Shown piece by piece: positions 36,556-45,330 of a stretch of 64,000 nt of DNA. Location: the NCBI GenBank assembly GCA_934754655.1, contig CAKVIC010000012.1, positions 1-64,000 on the forward strand, written 5' to 3'. The position numbers and the translations under genes are program-made. The DNA is from an uncultured Candidatus Melainabacteria bacterium (GTDB lineage: Bacteria; Cyanobacteriota; Vampirovibrionia; Gastranaerophilales; Gastranaerophilaceae). The notes under the pieces were generated by a model. It was not told the DNA's origin. It ran no database searches and saw only the letters and a list, made by a program, of their open reading frames with translations. Each line of letters begins with the position of its first letter. Positions within the stretch are counted from its first letter, which is position 1.

Positions 36556-36852
36556 ATGCAAAACATTCCGGGAAATTCATCTTCTATACGAACAATGTAC
36601 GATGCTCAACGTATGCGAAATAGAAAGCGTGATTTAGATAGAAAAAAACTAGAATTGTCTATGAAAGGATTGGAACAAAATCATAAAAAAGAAAATATAC
36701 CACCAGCAAATGAAACTGATATAAAAGATGTGAAGGGCATTTTAGAAAATACTAAACGAAAGCTTGATAATTGTCATACAGATGAATATGAAGAAATCAA
36801 GTTAACGGAAGTTACGAAGAATGAAAAGCCTAGATTTGGCTTAGAAGAATAA
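36556..36852 (+). CDS. Small highly charged protein under a sigma-28-type promoter
   Basis: The product is 98 residues, starting MQNIPGNSSSIRTMYDAQ. It is very rich in K, R, E and N and has no hydrophobic segment, so it is cytoplasmic and partly helical or disordered. AAAGGAG lies ahead of the ATG. Size and promoter type fit a FlgM-like regulator, but no FlgM motif is seen, so this is only a thought. An 18-bp hairpin follows 5 bases after the stop. Confidence 0.6.
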   Translation: MQNIPGNSSSIRTMYDAQRMRNRKRDLDRKKLELSMKGLEQNHKKENIPPANETDIKDVKGILENTKRKLDNCHTDEYEEIKLTEVTKNEKPRFGLEE

Positions 36853-36857
36853 TTTAA

Positions 36858-36902
36858 ATTAGTAACGAAATACGCATTAGTATAGCGTATTTCGTTACTA
36901 AT
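36858..36902. terminator. 18-bp perfect hairpin between convergent genes
   Basis: ATTAGTAACGAAATACGC (36858-36875) and its exact reverse complement (36885-36902) around a 9-base loop. No T run, so either a rho-independent terminator of unusual form or a processing/repeat element. Confidence 0.6.
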
Positions 36903-36922
36903 AATTGAGATTATAAAGCTGA

Positions 36923-38098
36923 TTATAGTACAGCTACAATATTTTTGATATTTTCGTTTTGAATATTGTTTAGTGCTAGAATTTTGTCATTTTCTGTCAA
37001 AAGTTGTTTTTCTTTTAATAAAGTTAGGGCTTTTAGAATAAGAGTTTGGTTTTTTGAATCTAGAAGCATTCTCAATTCTTCTGCTTCTTCAACGAAATCT
37101 ATAGCGAAGAAAACAAAATCGCTTTCATCATATAATTCATCATACAATAGGCTATCAAGTTTTCTTGTATCAAATTTATCTAAAATCTTTTTAATGTTAA
37201 AAAATGCGTTTTTTGTATTTTTGTCGCAATCATACAAATATTCATCATTTTCAGCAATTTCATTAAACTTATCTTTTGCTAATCTTAATAATACAGCTGA
37301 TGCGCTTGTTAATTCTTTTTGAGATATGATTTCAAAAACATTTTCTAAATCATAAGATTGAATTGAATTAGGTGGAATAATATCGGGTATTGCATTAATT
37401 ATATTACACAAAACTAAAATTGCTTTGTCGAAATCATGTTCTAGAAATTCTTCAAGCGAAATCAAAAATGGAATTTCTGAAGCTATATTTTCTGAAAAAG
37501 AGGATTTTTTCATAACTTCTATCAGCTTATCTAAAGTGTCATGAGCTTGGTAATTTACTAAAAACTTTACTGCGGAATGTTGCTCAAACTCATCTTTACT
37601 ATTAAGTTTTTCAATAGCTTGAGATTTAGAGATTTCATCATTCATGATAGATAACAATTCAATGGAGTTGAGAGCCAAAGGTTCATATTTAGAAAGTGCT
37701 GTACGTCTAATATCAGGTAAAATAGTTTCTTGAAGTTCCTTGCTTAAATATGTGAAATATTTAACAGCATAAGCTTTTTGAGCATTATCTCCGTGATAAT
37801 AAAGATTTTTCATCGTTTCAAACAAATCTTCTCTTGCAAATGTATACAAAACTTCTGCGAACATTGAATCATAAGAATTTGAATAATGATTAAAGAAATT
37901 TATGATATTCATAAAATTTTCTTTAGTGCAAGCGTTTTGTATTCGTTGAGCAACATTATTTTTCACAAAATCAAATAAAAAATCATCTTGATTAACCAAT
38001 TTGGCAAATAATTCAACATCAGAATTTTCTACCAATGATTTTGCGACAACTTCATACTCAGAAGGATTTTTCCCTGTGAGTTTTTTTATTAAATCCAT
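36923..38098 (-). CDS. HEAT-like helical repeat protein
   Basis: The product is 391 residues, entirely helical in pattern with paired amphipathic helices of about 35-40 residues (for example DNAQKAYAVKYFTYLSKEL and EFEQHSAVKFLVNYQAHD). This matches HEAT/armadillo-type solenoids. No catalytic motif, signal peptide or membrane segment. Probably a cytoplasmic scaffold. It ends 14 bases after the DprA-like gene, so both share a transcript. Confidence 0.6.
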   Translation of the reverse strand: MDLIKKLTGKNPSEYEVVAKSLVENSDVELFAKLVNQDDFLFDFVKNNVAQRIQNACTKENFMNIINFFNHYSNSYDSMFAEVLYTFAREDLFETMKNLYYHGDNAQKAYAVKYFTYLSKELQETILPDIRRTALSKYEPLALNSIELLSIMNDEISKSQAIEKLNSKDEFEQHSAVKFLVNYQAHDTLDKLIEVMKKSSFSENIASEIPFLISLEEFLEHDFDKAILVLCNIINAIPDIIPPNSIQSYDLENVFEIISQKELTSASAVLLRLAKDKFNEIAENDEYLYDCDKNTKNAFFNIKKILDKFDTRKLDSLLYDELYDESDFVFFAIDFVEEAEELRMLLDSKNQTLILKALTLLKEKQLLTENDKILALNNIQNENIKNIVAVL

Positions 38099-38112
38099 GC
38101 TAAATTCCTAAA

Positions 38113-38685
38113 TTAATCTAAATAAAATACTGTAACAACTTTGTGATTTTCTTCTGCATACTCAACTGCGTTATGCAAAGTTTTACTTGTATGAGATAAG
38201 AAACAAATTAATTGATTACAATCGTCAATAATTTCTCTATTACAAACTCTTGAAGCATCAGCCAAAGTCATCATTGCTCTATCTGAATGTTCTACAATAT
38301 TTGGAACGCCAATCAATTGATCTTGAACGTCAGATGGTTGTTGACCAATTGTTTGAGGTAAAATAACCTTTAATTTGTCAGGATTAGATTTCATTGCGCC
38401 TCTTATTGCTGCTGCATTTGTACCGCAAGAACCGCCTGAAGTTATTATTGTATTACCTTGCAAAACTAAAGCTGTTGCAAGAGTTTCTATTATTTGTTGA
38501 TGAGTAATTGCTAAATTACGTGAACCAATAATTGCAATCCTTTTGGCGGGTTGTTTTATTGTTGCAAGTTCCATTGCTAATTCATCAATTGTGTCCGGAG
38601 CACTGTCTGCTTTGTCTAAATCACCCATAGGAACCATAATAGAGGGTTGTTGTTCATCGCCAATAGAATCTAAAATTTCAATCAT
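38113..38685 (-). CDS. DprA-like/LOG-fold Rossmann protein of the cyanobacterial type
   Basis: The product is 190 residues. KRIAIIGSRNLAITHQQIIE, TIITSGGSCGTNAAAIRGAM and KLKVILPQTI form a DprA/Smf-type Rossmann core. ICFLSHTSKTLHNAVEYAEE follows, and the protein ends KVVTVFYLD. This short form, annotated in cyanobacteria as DNA recombination-mediator protein A, is about half the length of true DprA and lacks its SAM and winged-helix parts. A role in DNA uptake or nucleotide binding is not proven. It is divergent from pcrA. Confidence 0.8.
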   Translation of the reverse strand: MIEILDSIGDEQQPSIMVPMGDLDKADSAPDTIDELAMELATIKQPAKRIAIIGSRNLAITHQQIIETLATALVLQGNTIITSGGSCGTNAAAIRGAMKSNPDKLKVILPQTIGQQPSDVQDQLIGVPNIVEHSDRAMMTLADASRVCNREIIDDCNQLICFLSHTSKTLHNAVEYAEENHKVVTVFYLD

Positions 38686-38776
38686 TGTACCACCTTTTTG
38701 TCAATTGCAAATAATAACTATTTTGTGTATGCTAGTGTATAATATACCATAAATTTACAGATTTGGGAATAGGGAA

Positions 38777-41338
38777 ATGGAAAATATTTTAGATAAACTT
38801 AATGAAGAGCAAAGAGAAGCGGTAAAAACTACGCAAGGACCGTTGTTAATATTGGCTGGTGCTGGAAGTGGAAAAACAAGAGTATTGACAACTAGAATAG
38901 CTTATATGATACAAAATGGCGCAATAGCCGGTAAAATTCTTGCCGTAACTTTTACGAACAAAGCTGCAAGAGAAATGAAAGAGCGTCTTGCATCAATTTT
39001 GGGTGATAATATCGTTAAATATATGTGGGTTGGTACTTTTCACAGTATTTGTGGAAGAATTTTGCGACAAGATATTGAAAATTACAAATTTCAATCAGGC
39101 AAAAAATTGGATAAAAATTTTACAATATACGATGAAACAGATTCTTTAGCGGTGATAAAACAAGCAATAAAAAAACTTAATCTTGATGATAAAATTTATC
39201 AACCAAAGCTTGTAAAGTCAGTCATTTCTAATGCTAAAAACAAAATGCAGGATGCGTATACTTTTGCAACTTTTGCGAAAGATTTTAAATCACAAAAAAT
39301 TGCACAAATTTTTGAGCAGTACGAAAATACTTTAAACAATAATAACGCAATAGATTTTGATGATATGCTTATGCTTTGCGTAAAACTTTTGGAGCAAAAT
39401 CCTGAAGTTCGCAAAAAATATTTTAATAAATTCCAACATATTCTTGTTGATGAATATCAAGATACAAATATTGCGCAGTATAACTTGGTTAATGCTTTAT
39501 ATACAAATCTTGAACCTCAAGTGTCAAAAGAGCGTTCTTTGTGCGTTGTAGGTGATGTTGACCAATCAATATATAGTTGGCGTGGAGCTGATTTTAGAAT
39601 TATCATGAATTTTCAAAGAGATTTTCCTAATGCGAAAGTTATTAAGCTTGAACAAAATTATCGTTCAACTGCAAATATTTTGAATGCTGCTAATTCTGTT
39701 ATCGAAAACAATGAAGAGCGTGTTGATAAAGTTTTATATTCTCAAAAAGGTGATGGTGAAAAAATTACTTATTACGAAGCTCAAGATGAGGCTGATGAGG
39801 CAAATTATATTGTTAAATCAATAGTTTCAACTTCTGATAATTATAATCAATTTGCAATTTTATATAGAACAAATGCGCAATCACGTGCATTAGAAGAAGC
39901 TTTGATTTCAGCAGGCGTGCCATATCGTATTTATGGCGGGCTAAAATTCTATGACCGTAAAGAAATTAAAGATATCATTGCTTATTTAAAATTGATTTAC
40001 AATGTTAATGATTCTCAATCTTTAAAACGCATTATTAATGTTCCAAAACGTGCAATTGGTGAAACAACAATGAAGCATTTGCAAGAATTTGCAGATGTTA
40101 ATGATATAAGTTTGTTTAGTGCAATTTTAAATATTGAAGAAGTAAAAACAATAAAATCAGGAACAGCAACAAAATTAAAGGATTTTGCAACTTTGATTAT
40201 GAAATTGCAGGAAGCGCAAACTAAATATAGTTTACCAGAATTTTTGTCGTTGTTACTTGAAAAAACCGGTTATTTACATGAATTGCAGGTTTCAAACAAT
40301 CCAGAAGATGAAACTCGAATTGAAAACTTACAAGAATTTGTGAATGTTGCAAATGAGTTTGAGCCTGAGGAAGAAGACAACGTACTTGGTGAATTTTTAA
40401 CACAAGTGTCTTTGGTATCTGATATTGATGGCATGGATGAAATTGCAAATAACGTAACATTAATGACTTTGCACGCGTCAAAAGGTTTGGAGTTCCCGAT
40501 TGTATATATTGCAGGTTGTGACGAAGGAATTTTTCCTTCTCAAAGAACTCTTTTTGTACCGTCAGAATTAGAGGAAGAACGACGTTTGATGTATGTAGGA
40601 ATCACTCGTGCTGAAACAAAATTGTTTTTGACAACTGCAAAACGTAGGCAAATGTGGGGTGAGTATAAATATTACACGCCAAGCAGATTTATTGAAGAAA
40701 TTCCGGCACATTTGATTGATTCAGAAGTTTCTACGGAAAGTGAATTCAGTCACAGAAGTACATTTAAAAGTGCCGTTAAATCAGTTAAAGAAGGTAGTTA
40801 TGAAAAACGTTATTCTTCAAAACAAAATAATGTTTCATATAATTCAGATGGCTATGTGAAGCCTTCAAATAGTTTTGGTTCAAACTTCGTTGCACCAAAT
40901 TCAAAATCAAGTTCTTCTTATGATAAGAGTAAAGGATTTGGCTCAAATTTTGTTGCGCCAAAACAAAGTTCAAATACAACAAATGTTGTTAGAAAATCTG
41001 CAAATAAATCTTTTGTGGTAAAAAATCCTATAAATAAAGAAAAAGAGGATGAAAAGATTAAAGCATTTTTTGAAAATAATATTATGAAAAAGCGTTTAGA
41101 AGAAAAAAGGCTCGCAGATGAAAAATTAGCTGAAGAACAGAAAATAGCAAAAGAATTAAAAGATACAGCGCCACAATATTTCTTTAATGTCGGAGAACGA
41201 GTTTTTCATGAAAAACTTGGTATTGGTCATATAACTGATGTTATTCAAATGGGTGAAAATACTATGTATACAATTGATTTCGGCAAATTAGGACAAAAAG
41301 CAATGGATGCAGGTTATGCACATTTGAAAAAGTTTTAG
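38777..41338 (+). CDS. pcrA: ATP-dependent DNA helicase PcrA/UvrD
   Basis: The product is 853 residues, about 120 longer than usual. The SF1A motifs are complete: LLILAGAGSGKTRVLTTRI (Walker A), TFTNKAAREMKERL, VDEYQDTN (Walker B), GDVDQSIYSWRGAD, LEQNYRST, TLHASKGLEFP and EERRLMYVGITRA. The extra length is a low-complexity linker (about 660-800) with GSNFVAP twice and a charged helix. The last ~50 residues (GERVFHEKLGIGHI to AHLKKF) are the Tudor-like domain that in PcrA binds RNA polymerase. The same domain ends the 862-residue protein at 18165. Confidence 0.96.
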   Translation: MENILDKLNEEQREAVKTTQGPLLILAGAGSGKTRVLTTRIAYMIQNGAIAGKILAVTFTNKAAREMKERLASILGDNIVKYMWVGTFHSICGRILRQDIENYKFQSGKKLDKNFTIYDETDSLAVIKQAIKKLNLDDKIYQPKLVKSVISNAKNKMQDAYTFATFAKDFKSQKIAQIFEQYENTLNNNNAIDFDDMLMLCVKLLEQNPEVRKKYFNKFQHILVDEYQDTNIAQYNLVNALYTNLEPQVSKERSLCVVGDVDQSIYSWRGADFRIIMNFQRDFPNAKVIKLEQNYRSTANILNAANSVIENNEERVDKVLYSQKGDGEKITYYEAQDEADEANYIVKSIVSTSDNYNQFAILYRTNAQSRALEEALISAGVPYRIYGGLKFYDRKEIKDIIAYLKLIYNVNDSQSLKRIINVPKRAIGETTMKHLQEFADVNDISLFSAILNIEEVKTIKSGTATKLKDFATLIMKLQEAQTKYSLPEFLSLLLEKTGYLHELQVSNNPEDETRIENLQEFVNVANEFEPEEEDNVLGEFLTQVSLVSDIDGMDEIANNVTLMTLHASKGLEFPIVYIAGCDEGIFPSQRTLFVPSELEEERRLMYVGITRAETKLFLTTAKRRQMWGEYKYYTPSRFIEEIPAHLIDSEVSTESEFSHRSTFKSAVKSVKEGSYEKRYSSKQNNVSYNSDGYVKPSNSFGSNFVAPNSKSSSSYDKSKGFGSNFVAPKQSSNTTNVVRKSANKSFVVKNPINKEKEDEKIKAFFENNIMKKRLEEKRLADEKLAEEQKIAKELKDTAPQYFFNVGERVFHEKLGIGHITDVIQMGENTMYTIDFGKLGQKAMDAGYAHLKKF

Positions 41339-41350
41339 GAGAAATTAAGG

Positions 41351-41884
41351 ATGAAAAATAGTAGCAATTTATTAAATTACCGTTGCCCACGCTATGAAGA
41401 ATTGACTAAAATTCCTATGTATATGGAACAGCTTATTCAAACGCTTGATAAGTATTTACAGCCGTTTGAAGTTCCGGGTGAAGAAAAAACAATAACTGCA
41501 ACTATGGTTAATAATTATGTTAAACATAAAATTATTTCTCCGCCAACTAATAAAAAATATTCAGAAAGTCATATAATGTATTTAATCGTGATTGGAATTT
41601 TAAAATCAGTATTAAATATATCAGAAATCGGCATGGTTATAAAAATGCAAATTGAACAATATCCAATTCAGGTAGCGTTTGATTTTTTTGCAATTGAACT
41701 TGAAAACTCTTTGAAAGTAACTTTTGGTACACGAGATTTTGCGGAAGCAAATAGCGAAAAAGAAAAAACGCCACTATCAAAATTGGTTCGTTCAGCGCTT
41801 TTATCTTTTGCAAACAAAGTTTATGTCAAAAAAAATATTTATCTTGATTATCAAGAGTATCAAGAAAAACTAAAAGCGCTTTAA
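41351..41884 (+). CDS. DUF1836 protein
   Basis: The product is 177 residues. CPRYEELTKIPMYMEQLI, TATMVNNYVKHKIISPP and KKYSESHIMYLIVIGILK are the blocks of DUF1836, a family mainly known from Firmicutes with a MerR-like DNA-binding look in its first half. No studied function. It follows pcrA by 12 bases with AGGAG ahead, so it is on the same transcript. Confidence 0.85.
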   Translation: MKNSSNLLNYRCPRYEELTKIPMYMEQLIQTLDKYLQPFEVPGEEKTITATMVNNYVKHKIISPPTNKKYSESHIMYLIVIGILKSVLNISEIGMVIKMQIEQYPIQVAFDFFAIELENSLKVTFGTRDFAEANSEKEKTPLSKLVRSALLSFANKVYVKKNIYLDYQEYQEKLKAL

Positions 41885-41920
41885 GTCGCTTGTGAATTCA
41901 AAAAAGTTTTTTCTTAAGTC

Positions 41921-43567
41921 CTAATCAAACAATTGATATAGTCTTTGACGAATATCTTTGTCTGAAAGTTCCTCTGTGATTTTGTTTAAATCCAAAGTCA
42001 TTTGATAATATTCAGCAGCATGAACTTTATCGCCAATAGCTTGATATGCTCTGCCTAAATTGAAATATGCTAAAGTGTAATTTGGATTTATATTAACTGC
42101 ATTTTGAAAATATTCTAAAGATTGTTTTGGGTCACCTAAACCATCAAGATAAACAACGCCTAAATTGTTTTGTGAAATTTCAAATTCAGAATTTAATTCA
42201 ATTGATTTGTGAAAAGCAACAATTGATTCTTCTAAATAATCTTTTTCCCATAATGCTAATCCTGTTTTGGCATAGGATAAATAATTTAGAGGATCAACAG
42301 AAATTGCATCACAGTAGACTTTGATAGCTTTATCAATATCATTTTTTGCCATAAATAAATCACCCAAAGACAATTGAATATCAACATTGTTAGGGTCTAA
42401 AACAATACCTGCATTAAATGTAGTTTCAGCTGCTTCAAAATTTTCTAGAATTTCGGCATAAATTGCACCAAGCGCATGGCATACAATTGAAGTCCATTCT
42501 GAATCAGGGTTTAATTTAATTGCTTTTTGGTAATATTCAATTGCATCATCGTATAATTCAGCTTTAACAAAGGCAAAAGCTAAAGAGTTGTTATAGTATG
42601 GATTTTCAGGATTTGTTTCTTGAGCCAATTTGAAGGCTGAAATTGCATTAATTTTATCAGCTTTTGCCAAGTATAAATGACCTAATTCATAATAAATCTT
42701 ATCAAGGTCAATGCCAAATTCTAGTAAACTGTTGTAATAATCAATTGTAACATCAATTTTTTCAGGATGATAAGTTTGATTGATAGTTGCTAATTTTATT
42801 AGCACATTTCTGTCATAAGGGTTAGCTTCCAGTGCTCGTTTGTAGCATTCAATGCTTGATTCAACATCGTTACATTCTAAAGATAAATCCCCCATTTTTT
42901 GATAAAATAAATTTCCTTGTGAAGTTTTTTCTAAACCTTTTGAATAAGCTTCTAGAGCTGTTGGAAATAATTTCATTTTTTCAAACGCTTCACCAAGTGT
43001 TTTGTAAGAAAAAATTGAAAAATCATTTGCTAAAAATTTGTAAAACATTTTTAAAGACGGGCAGTCCCACATTATCATCATGCTGCCCGAGATAAAATAA
43101 TACAAAAATTTAACAATATTCTTTACCGGCGCTTGTTTCCCTTGTATTCTATTTAACAAAATTTTTGATAAAAATAAACGAGGACGCGCAGAATTTTTTC
43201 CAGATTGAGATATAGCCATAGAAAATTCTTTTTCTGCTTCATCAAAGTTGCCGTTTAAACTTTGAAAATATCCTGTATAAATATGCGCATTAGGGTTCAT
43301 TGGCTCTAAACTTACTGCAGTTTTGCATTGTTCAATAGCTCCATCGACAGTAATTTGCCCTTTTATCAAAAGCAAACTCGCAAGTCTATAATAAGATTCA
43401 GAAAGTTCTGGTTTTGTTTTTATTGCGTCAACGTAATATTCGATTGCTTTTTCTAAATCTGAATCTTGTTGTTTTATTAAAAATTTTTCATGAAAAGCTC
43501 TTGCTTTTTCCAGTAAACAATCTATACCACTTAATTGTGGTGCCATTGGGGTAAGTATTTGTGTCAT
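41921..43567 (-). CDS. Tetratricopeptide (TPR) repeat protein
   Basis: The product is 548 residues. About 13 TPR units with the W-LG-Y-A-F-A-P spacing, for example YYRLASLLLIKGQ, AHIYTGYFQSLNGN, YYNNSLAFAFVKAELYDDA and YFNLGRAYQAIGDKVHA. No signal peptide or membrane helix, so a cytoplasmic scaffold. GGAG lies ahead of the ATG. Upstream is a sigma-28-like promoter (43609-43635), which would place the gene in a motility-type regulon. Partner proteins unknown. Confidence 0.85.
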   Translation of the reverse strand: MTQILTPMAPQLSGIDCLLEKARAFHEKFLIKQQDSDLEKAIEYYVDAIKTKPELSESYYRLASLLLIKGQITVDGAIEQCKTAVSLEPMNPNAHIYTGYFQSLNGNFDEAEKEFSMAISQSGKNSARPRLFLSKILLNRIQGKQAPVKNIVKFLYYFISGSMMIMWDCPSLKMFYKFLANDFSIFSYKTLGEAFEKMKLFPTALEAYSKGLEKTSQGNLFYQKMGDLSLECNDVESSIECYKRALEANPYDRNVLIKLATINQTYHPEKIDVTIDYYNSLLEFGIDLDKIYYELGHLYLAKADKINAISAFKLAQETNPENPYYNNSLAFAFVKAELYDDAIEYYQKAIKLNPDSEWTSIVCHALGAIYAEILENFEAAETTFNAGIVLDPNNVDIQLSLGDLFMAKNDIDKAIKVYCDAISVDPLNYLSYAKTGLALWEKDYLEESIVAFHKSIELNSEFEISQNNLGVVYLDGLGDPKQSLEYFQNAVNINPNYTLAYFNLGRAYQAIGDKVHAAEYYQMTLDLNKITEELSDKDIRQRLYQLFD

Positions 43568-43608
43568 TTTTTCTCCGAAAATATCTACTGTAATTTTCCT
43601 GTATTTAA

Positions 43609-43635
43609 TAAATCGGTTGTTAAAAAAAAATCTTT
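43609..43635 (-). promoter_or_regulatory. Sigma-28 (FliA)-type promoter 3, weaker
   Basis: On the minus strand: TAAAGATT (43628-43635), 11 bases, ACCGATTT (43609-43616). It keeps TAAAG, the spacing and CCGAT but differs in four or more other bases. The TPR gene starts about 41 bases downstream. Confidence 0.45.
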
Positions 43636-43696
43636 AGTCATTTTTTGAGTAAATCGTACAAATAGTTTATTTTTAATTTTTTTATTAAAAAAACGT

Positions 43697-43738
43697 AAAA
43701 TCACCCTTATTTTTATAAAAGAATTAAGGGTGATTTTT
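43697..43738. terminator. Terminator after gatA
   Basis: AAAATCACCCTTA (43697-43709) pairs exactly with TAAGGGTGATTTT (43725-43737), flanked by A and T runs; it works for the minus-strand gatA transcript. Confidence 0.85.
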
Positions 43739-43768
43739 AGTTAAATAATTATATTATTTTAATTAGAT

Positions 43769-45232
43769 TTAGATTTCTGCAAGTTTTGTGTAAACGCCAC
43801 ATTCTTGTTCAAATTTGTATGCAATGTTAAATAATCTTTTTTCAGTTAATTGTGGAGTCATTATTTGTAAACCGATAGGCATGCCATCTTTATCAAAACC
43901 TGCTGGAATTGACATTGCTGGGATACCGGCTAAGTTTGCAGAAATTGTCGCGATATCTGTAAGATACATTGCCAAAGGATCTTCGGTCTTAGAACCTAAA
44001 TCAAAGGCTGTTGTAGGGCAAGTAGGTGAAATTAAAGCATCTACTTGTGAAAAAGCTTTAACAAAATCTTCTGTTACTACACGACGCATTTGTTGAGCTT
44101 TTTTGTAATAAGCATCATAGTATCCTGATGATAAAGCGTAAGTTCCAAGCATTATACGACGTTTAACTTCAGGCCCAAAACCTTCCGCTCTTGATTTACA
44201 ATACATTTCTAATAAGTTTTGAGCATTGTCTGTTCTATGTCCATATCTTACGCCATCAAATCTTGCTAAATTTGAACTGCATTCAGCTGTTGCTAGAATA
44301 TAATAAATACCAATTGAATGTTTTAAATTAGGTAAAGAAATTTCTACAATTTCAGCACCAAGTTTTTTGTAAATTTCTATTGCATTCATTAAAGATTTTT
44401 GAACATCTTCAGCTAAACCTTCAGACATAAGTTCTTTTATTACGCCGATTTTTATGCCTTTTAAATCGTTTGTCAAAGTTTCTCTGTAGTTTTCGACAGG
44501 CAAATTCAAAGAGGTTGAATCATGATAATCATAGCCAGATATAATTTCTAATAAAGCTGCTGCGTCCTCAACAGTTCTTGCAAAAGGCCCAATTTGGTCT
44601 AATGATGATGCAAACGCAATAAGACCGTATCTTGAAACTTTACCATAAGTTGGTTTCATGCCGACAATACCACAAAAGCTTGCCGGTAAACGAATACTTC
44701 CACCAGTATCAGAACCTAGTGCCAAAGTAGCTTCGCAAGCTGCTACAGAAGCTGCTGAACCACCGGAAGAACCACCAGGAACTTTGTTTAAATTCCAAGG
44801 GTTATGAACTTTTTTGAAAGCTGAATTTTCATTTGACGAACCCATTGCAAATTCGTCCAAATTAGCTTTTCCAACTATTGGAATTAAATTATCAAGCAAT
44901 TTTTGTGTAACTGTTGCATTGTATGGTGATACGAAGTTCTCCAAAATTTTGCTTGACGCAGTTGTTTTTGAACCAATTAAGTTCATATTATCTTTTAGTG
45001 CTAATGGAACACCTGCTAAAAGTGGTAATTTTTCGCCTTTAGCGACTTTTTCATCAACTTGTTTTGCAGTATTTAAAGCAATTTCAGATGTTATTGAATT
45101 ATAAGCACCTAATTTTTCGTCAACAGAATTGATTCTTTCCAAGGTAGCTTTTACAAGCTCTGTTGCAGAAATCTCTTTATTTAAGATTGCATTACTTTGT
45201 TCTATCGCACTTTTTTTCAAAATCTCTTGCAT
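43769..45232 (-). CDS. gatA: Aspartyl/glutamyl-tRNA amidotransferase subunit A
   Basis: The product is 487 residues. It releases ammonia from glutamine for GatCAB, which corrects Glu-tRNA(Gln) to Gln-tRNA(Gln). The amidase Ser-cisSer-Lys triad is visible: K80 in VPLALKDN, the first serine in GGSSGGSAASVA and the nucleophile in LGSDTGGSIRLPASF. C-terminal AGIPAMSIPAGFDKDGMPIG is also conserved. gatB and gatC are not in the window, so they are encoded apart. Confidence 0.96.
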   Translation of the reverse strand: MQEILKKSAIEQSNAILNKEISATELVKATLERINSVDEKLGAYNSITSEIALNTAKQVDEKVAKGEKLPLLAGVPLALKDNMNLIGSKTTASSKILENFVSPYNATVTQKLLDNLIPIVGKANLDEFAMGSSNENSAFKKVHNPWNLNKVPGGSSGGSAASVAACEATLALGSDTGGSIRLPASFCGIVGMKPTYGKVSRYGLIAFASSLDQIGPFARTVEDAAALLEIISGYDYHDSTSLNLPVENYRETLTNDLKGIKIGVIKELMSEGLAEDVQKSLMNAIEIYKKLGAEIVEISLPNLKHSIGIYYILATAECSSNLARFDGVRYGHRTDNAQNLLEMYCKSRAEGFGPEVKRRIMLGTYALSSGYYDAYYKKAQQMRRVVTEDFVKAFSQVDALISPTCPTTAFDLGSKTEDPLAMYLTDIATISANLAGIPAMSIPAGFDKDGMPIGLQIMTPQLTEKRLFNIAYKFEQECGVYTKLAEI

Positions 45233-45330
45233 AATATCTCCTTAGGGATAAAATAACTACTCCCTTAATTTTATATTCCTAAGTGTATTATAACAAAAAC
45301 AAAAAAGTTTTGAAATTTTTACTATCAAAT

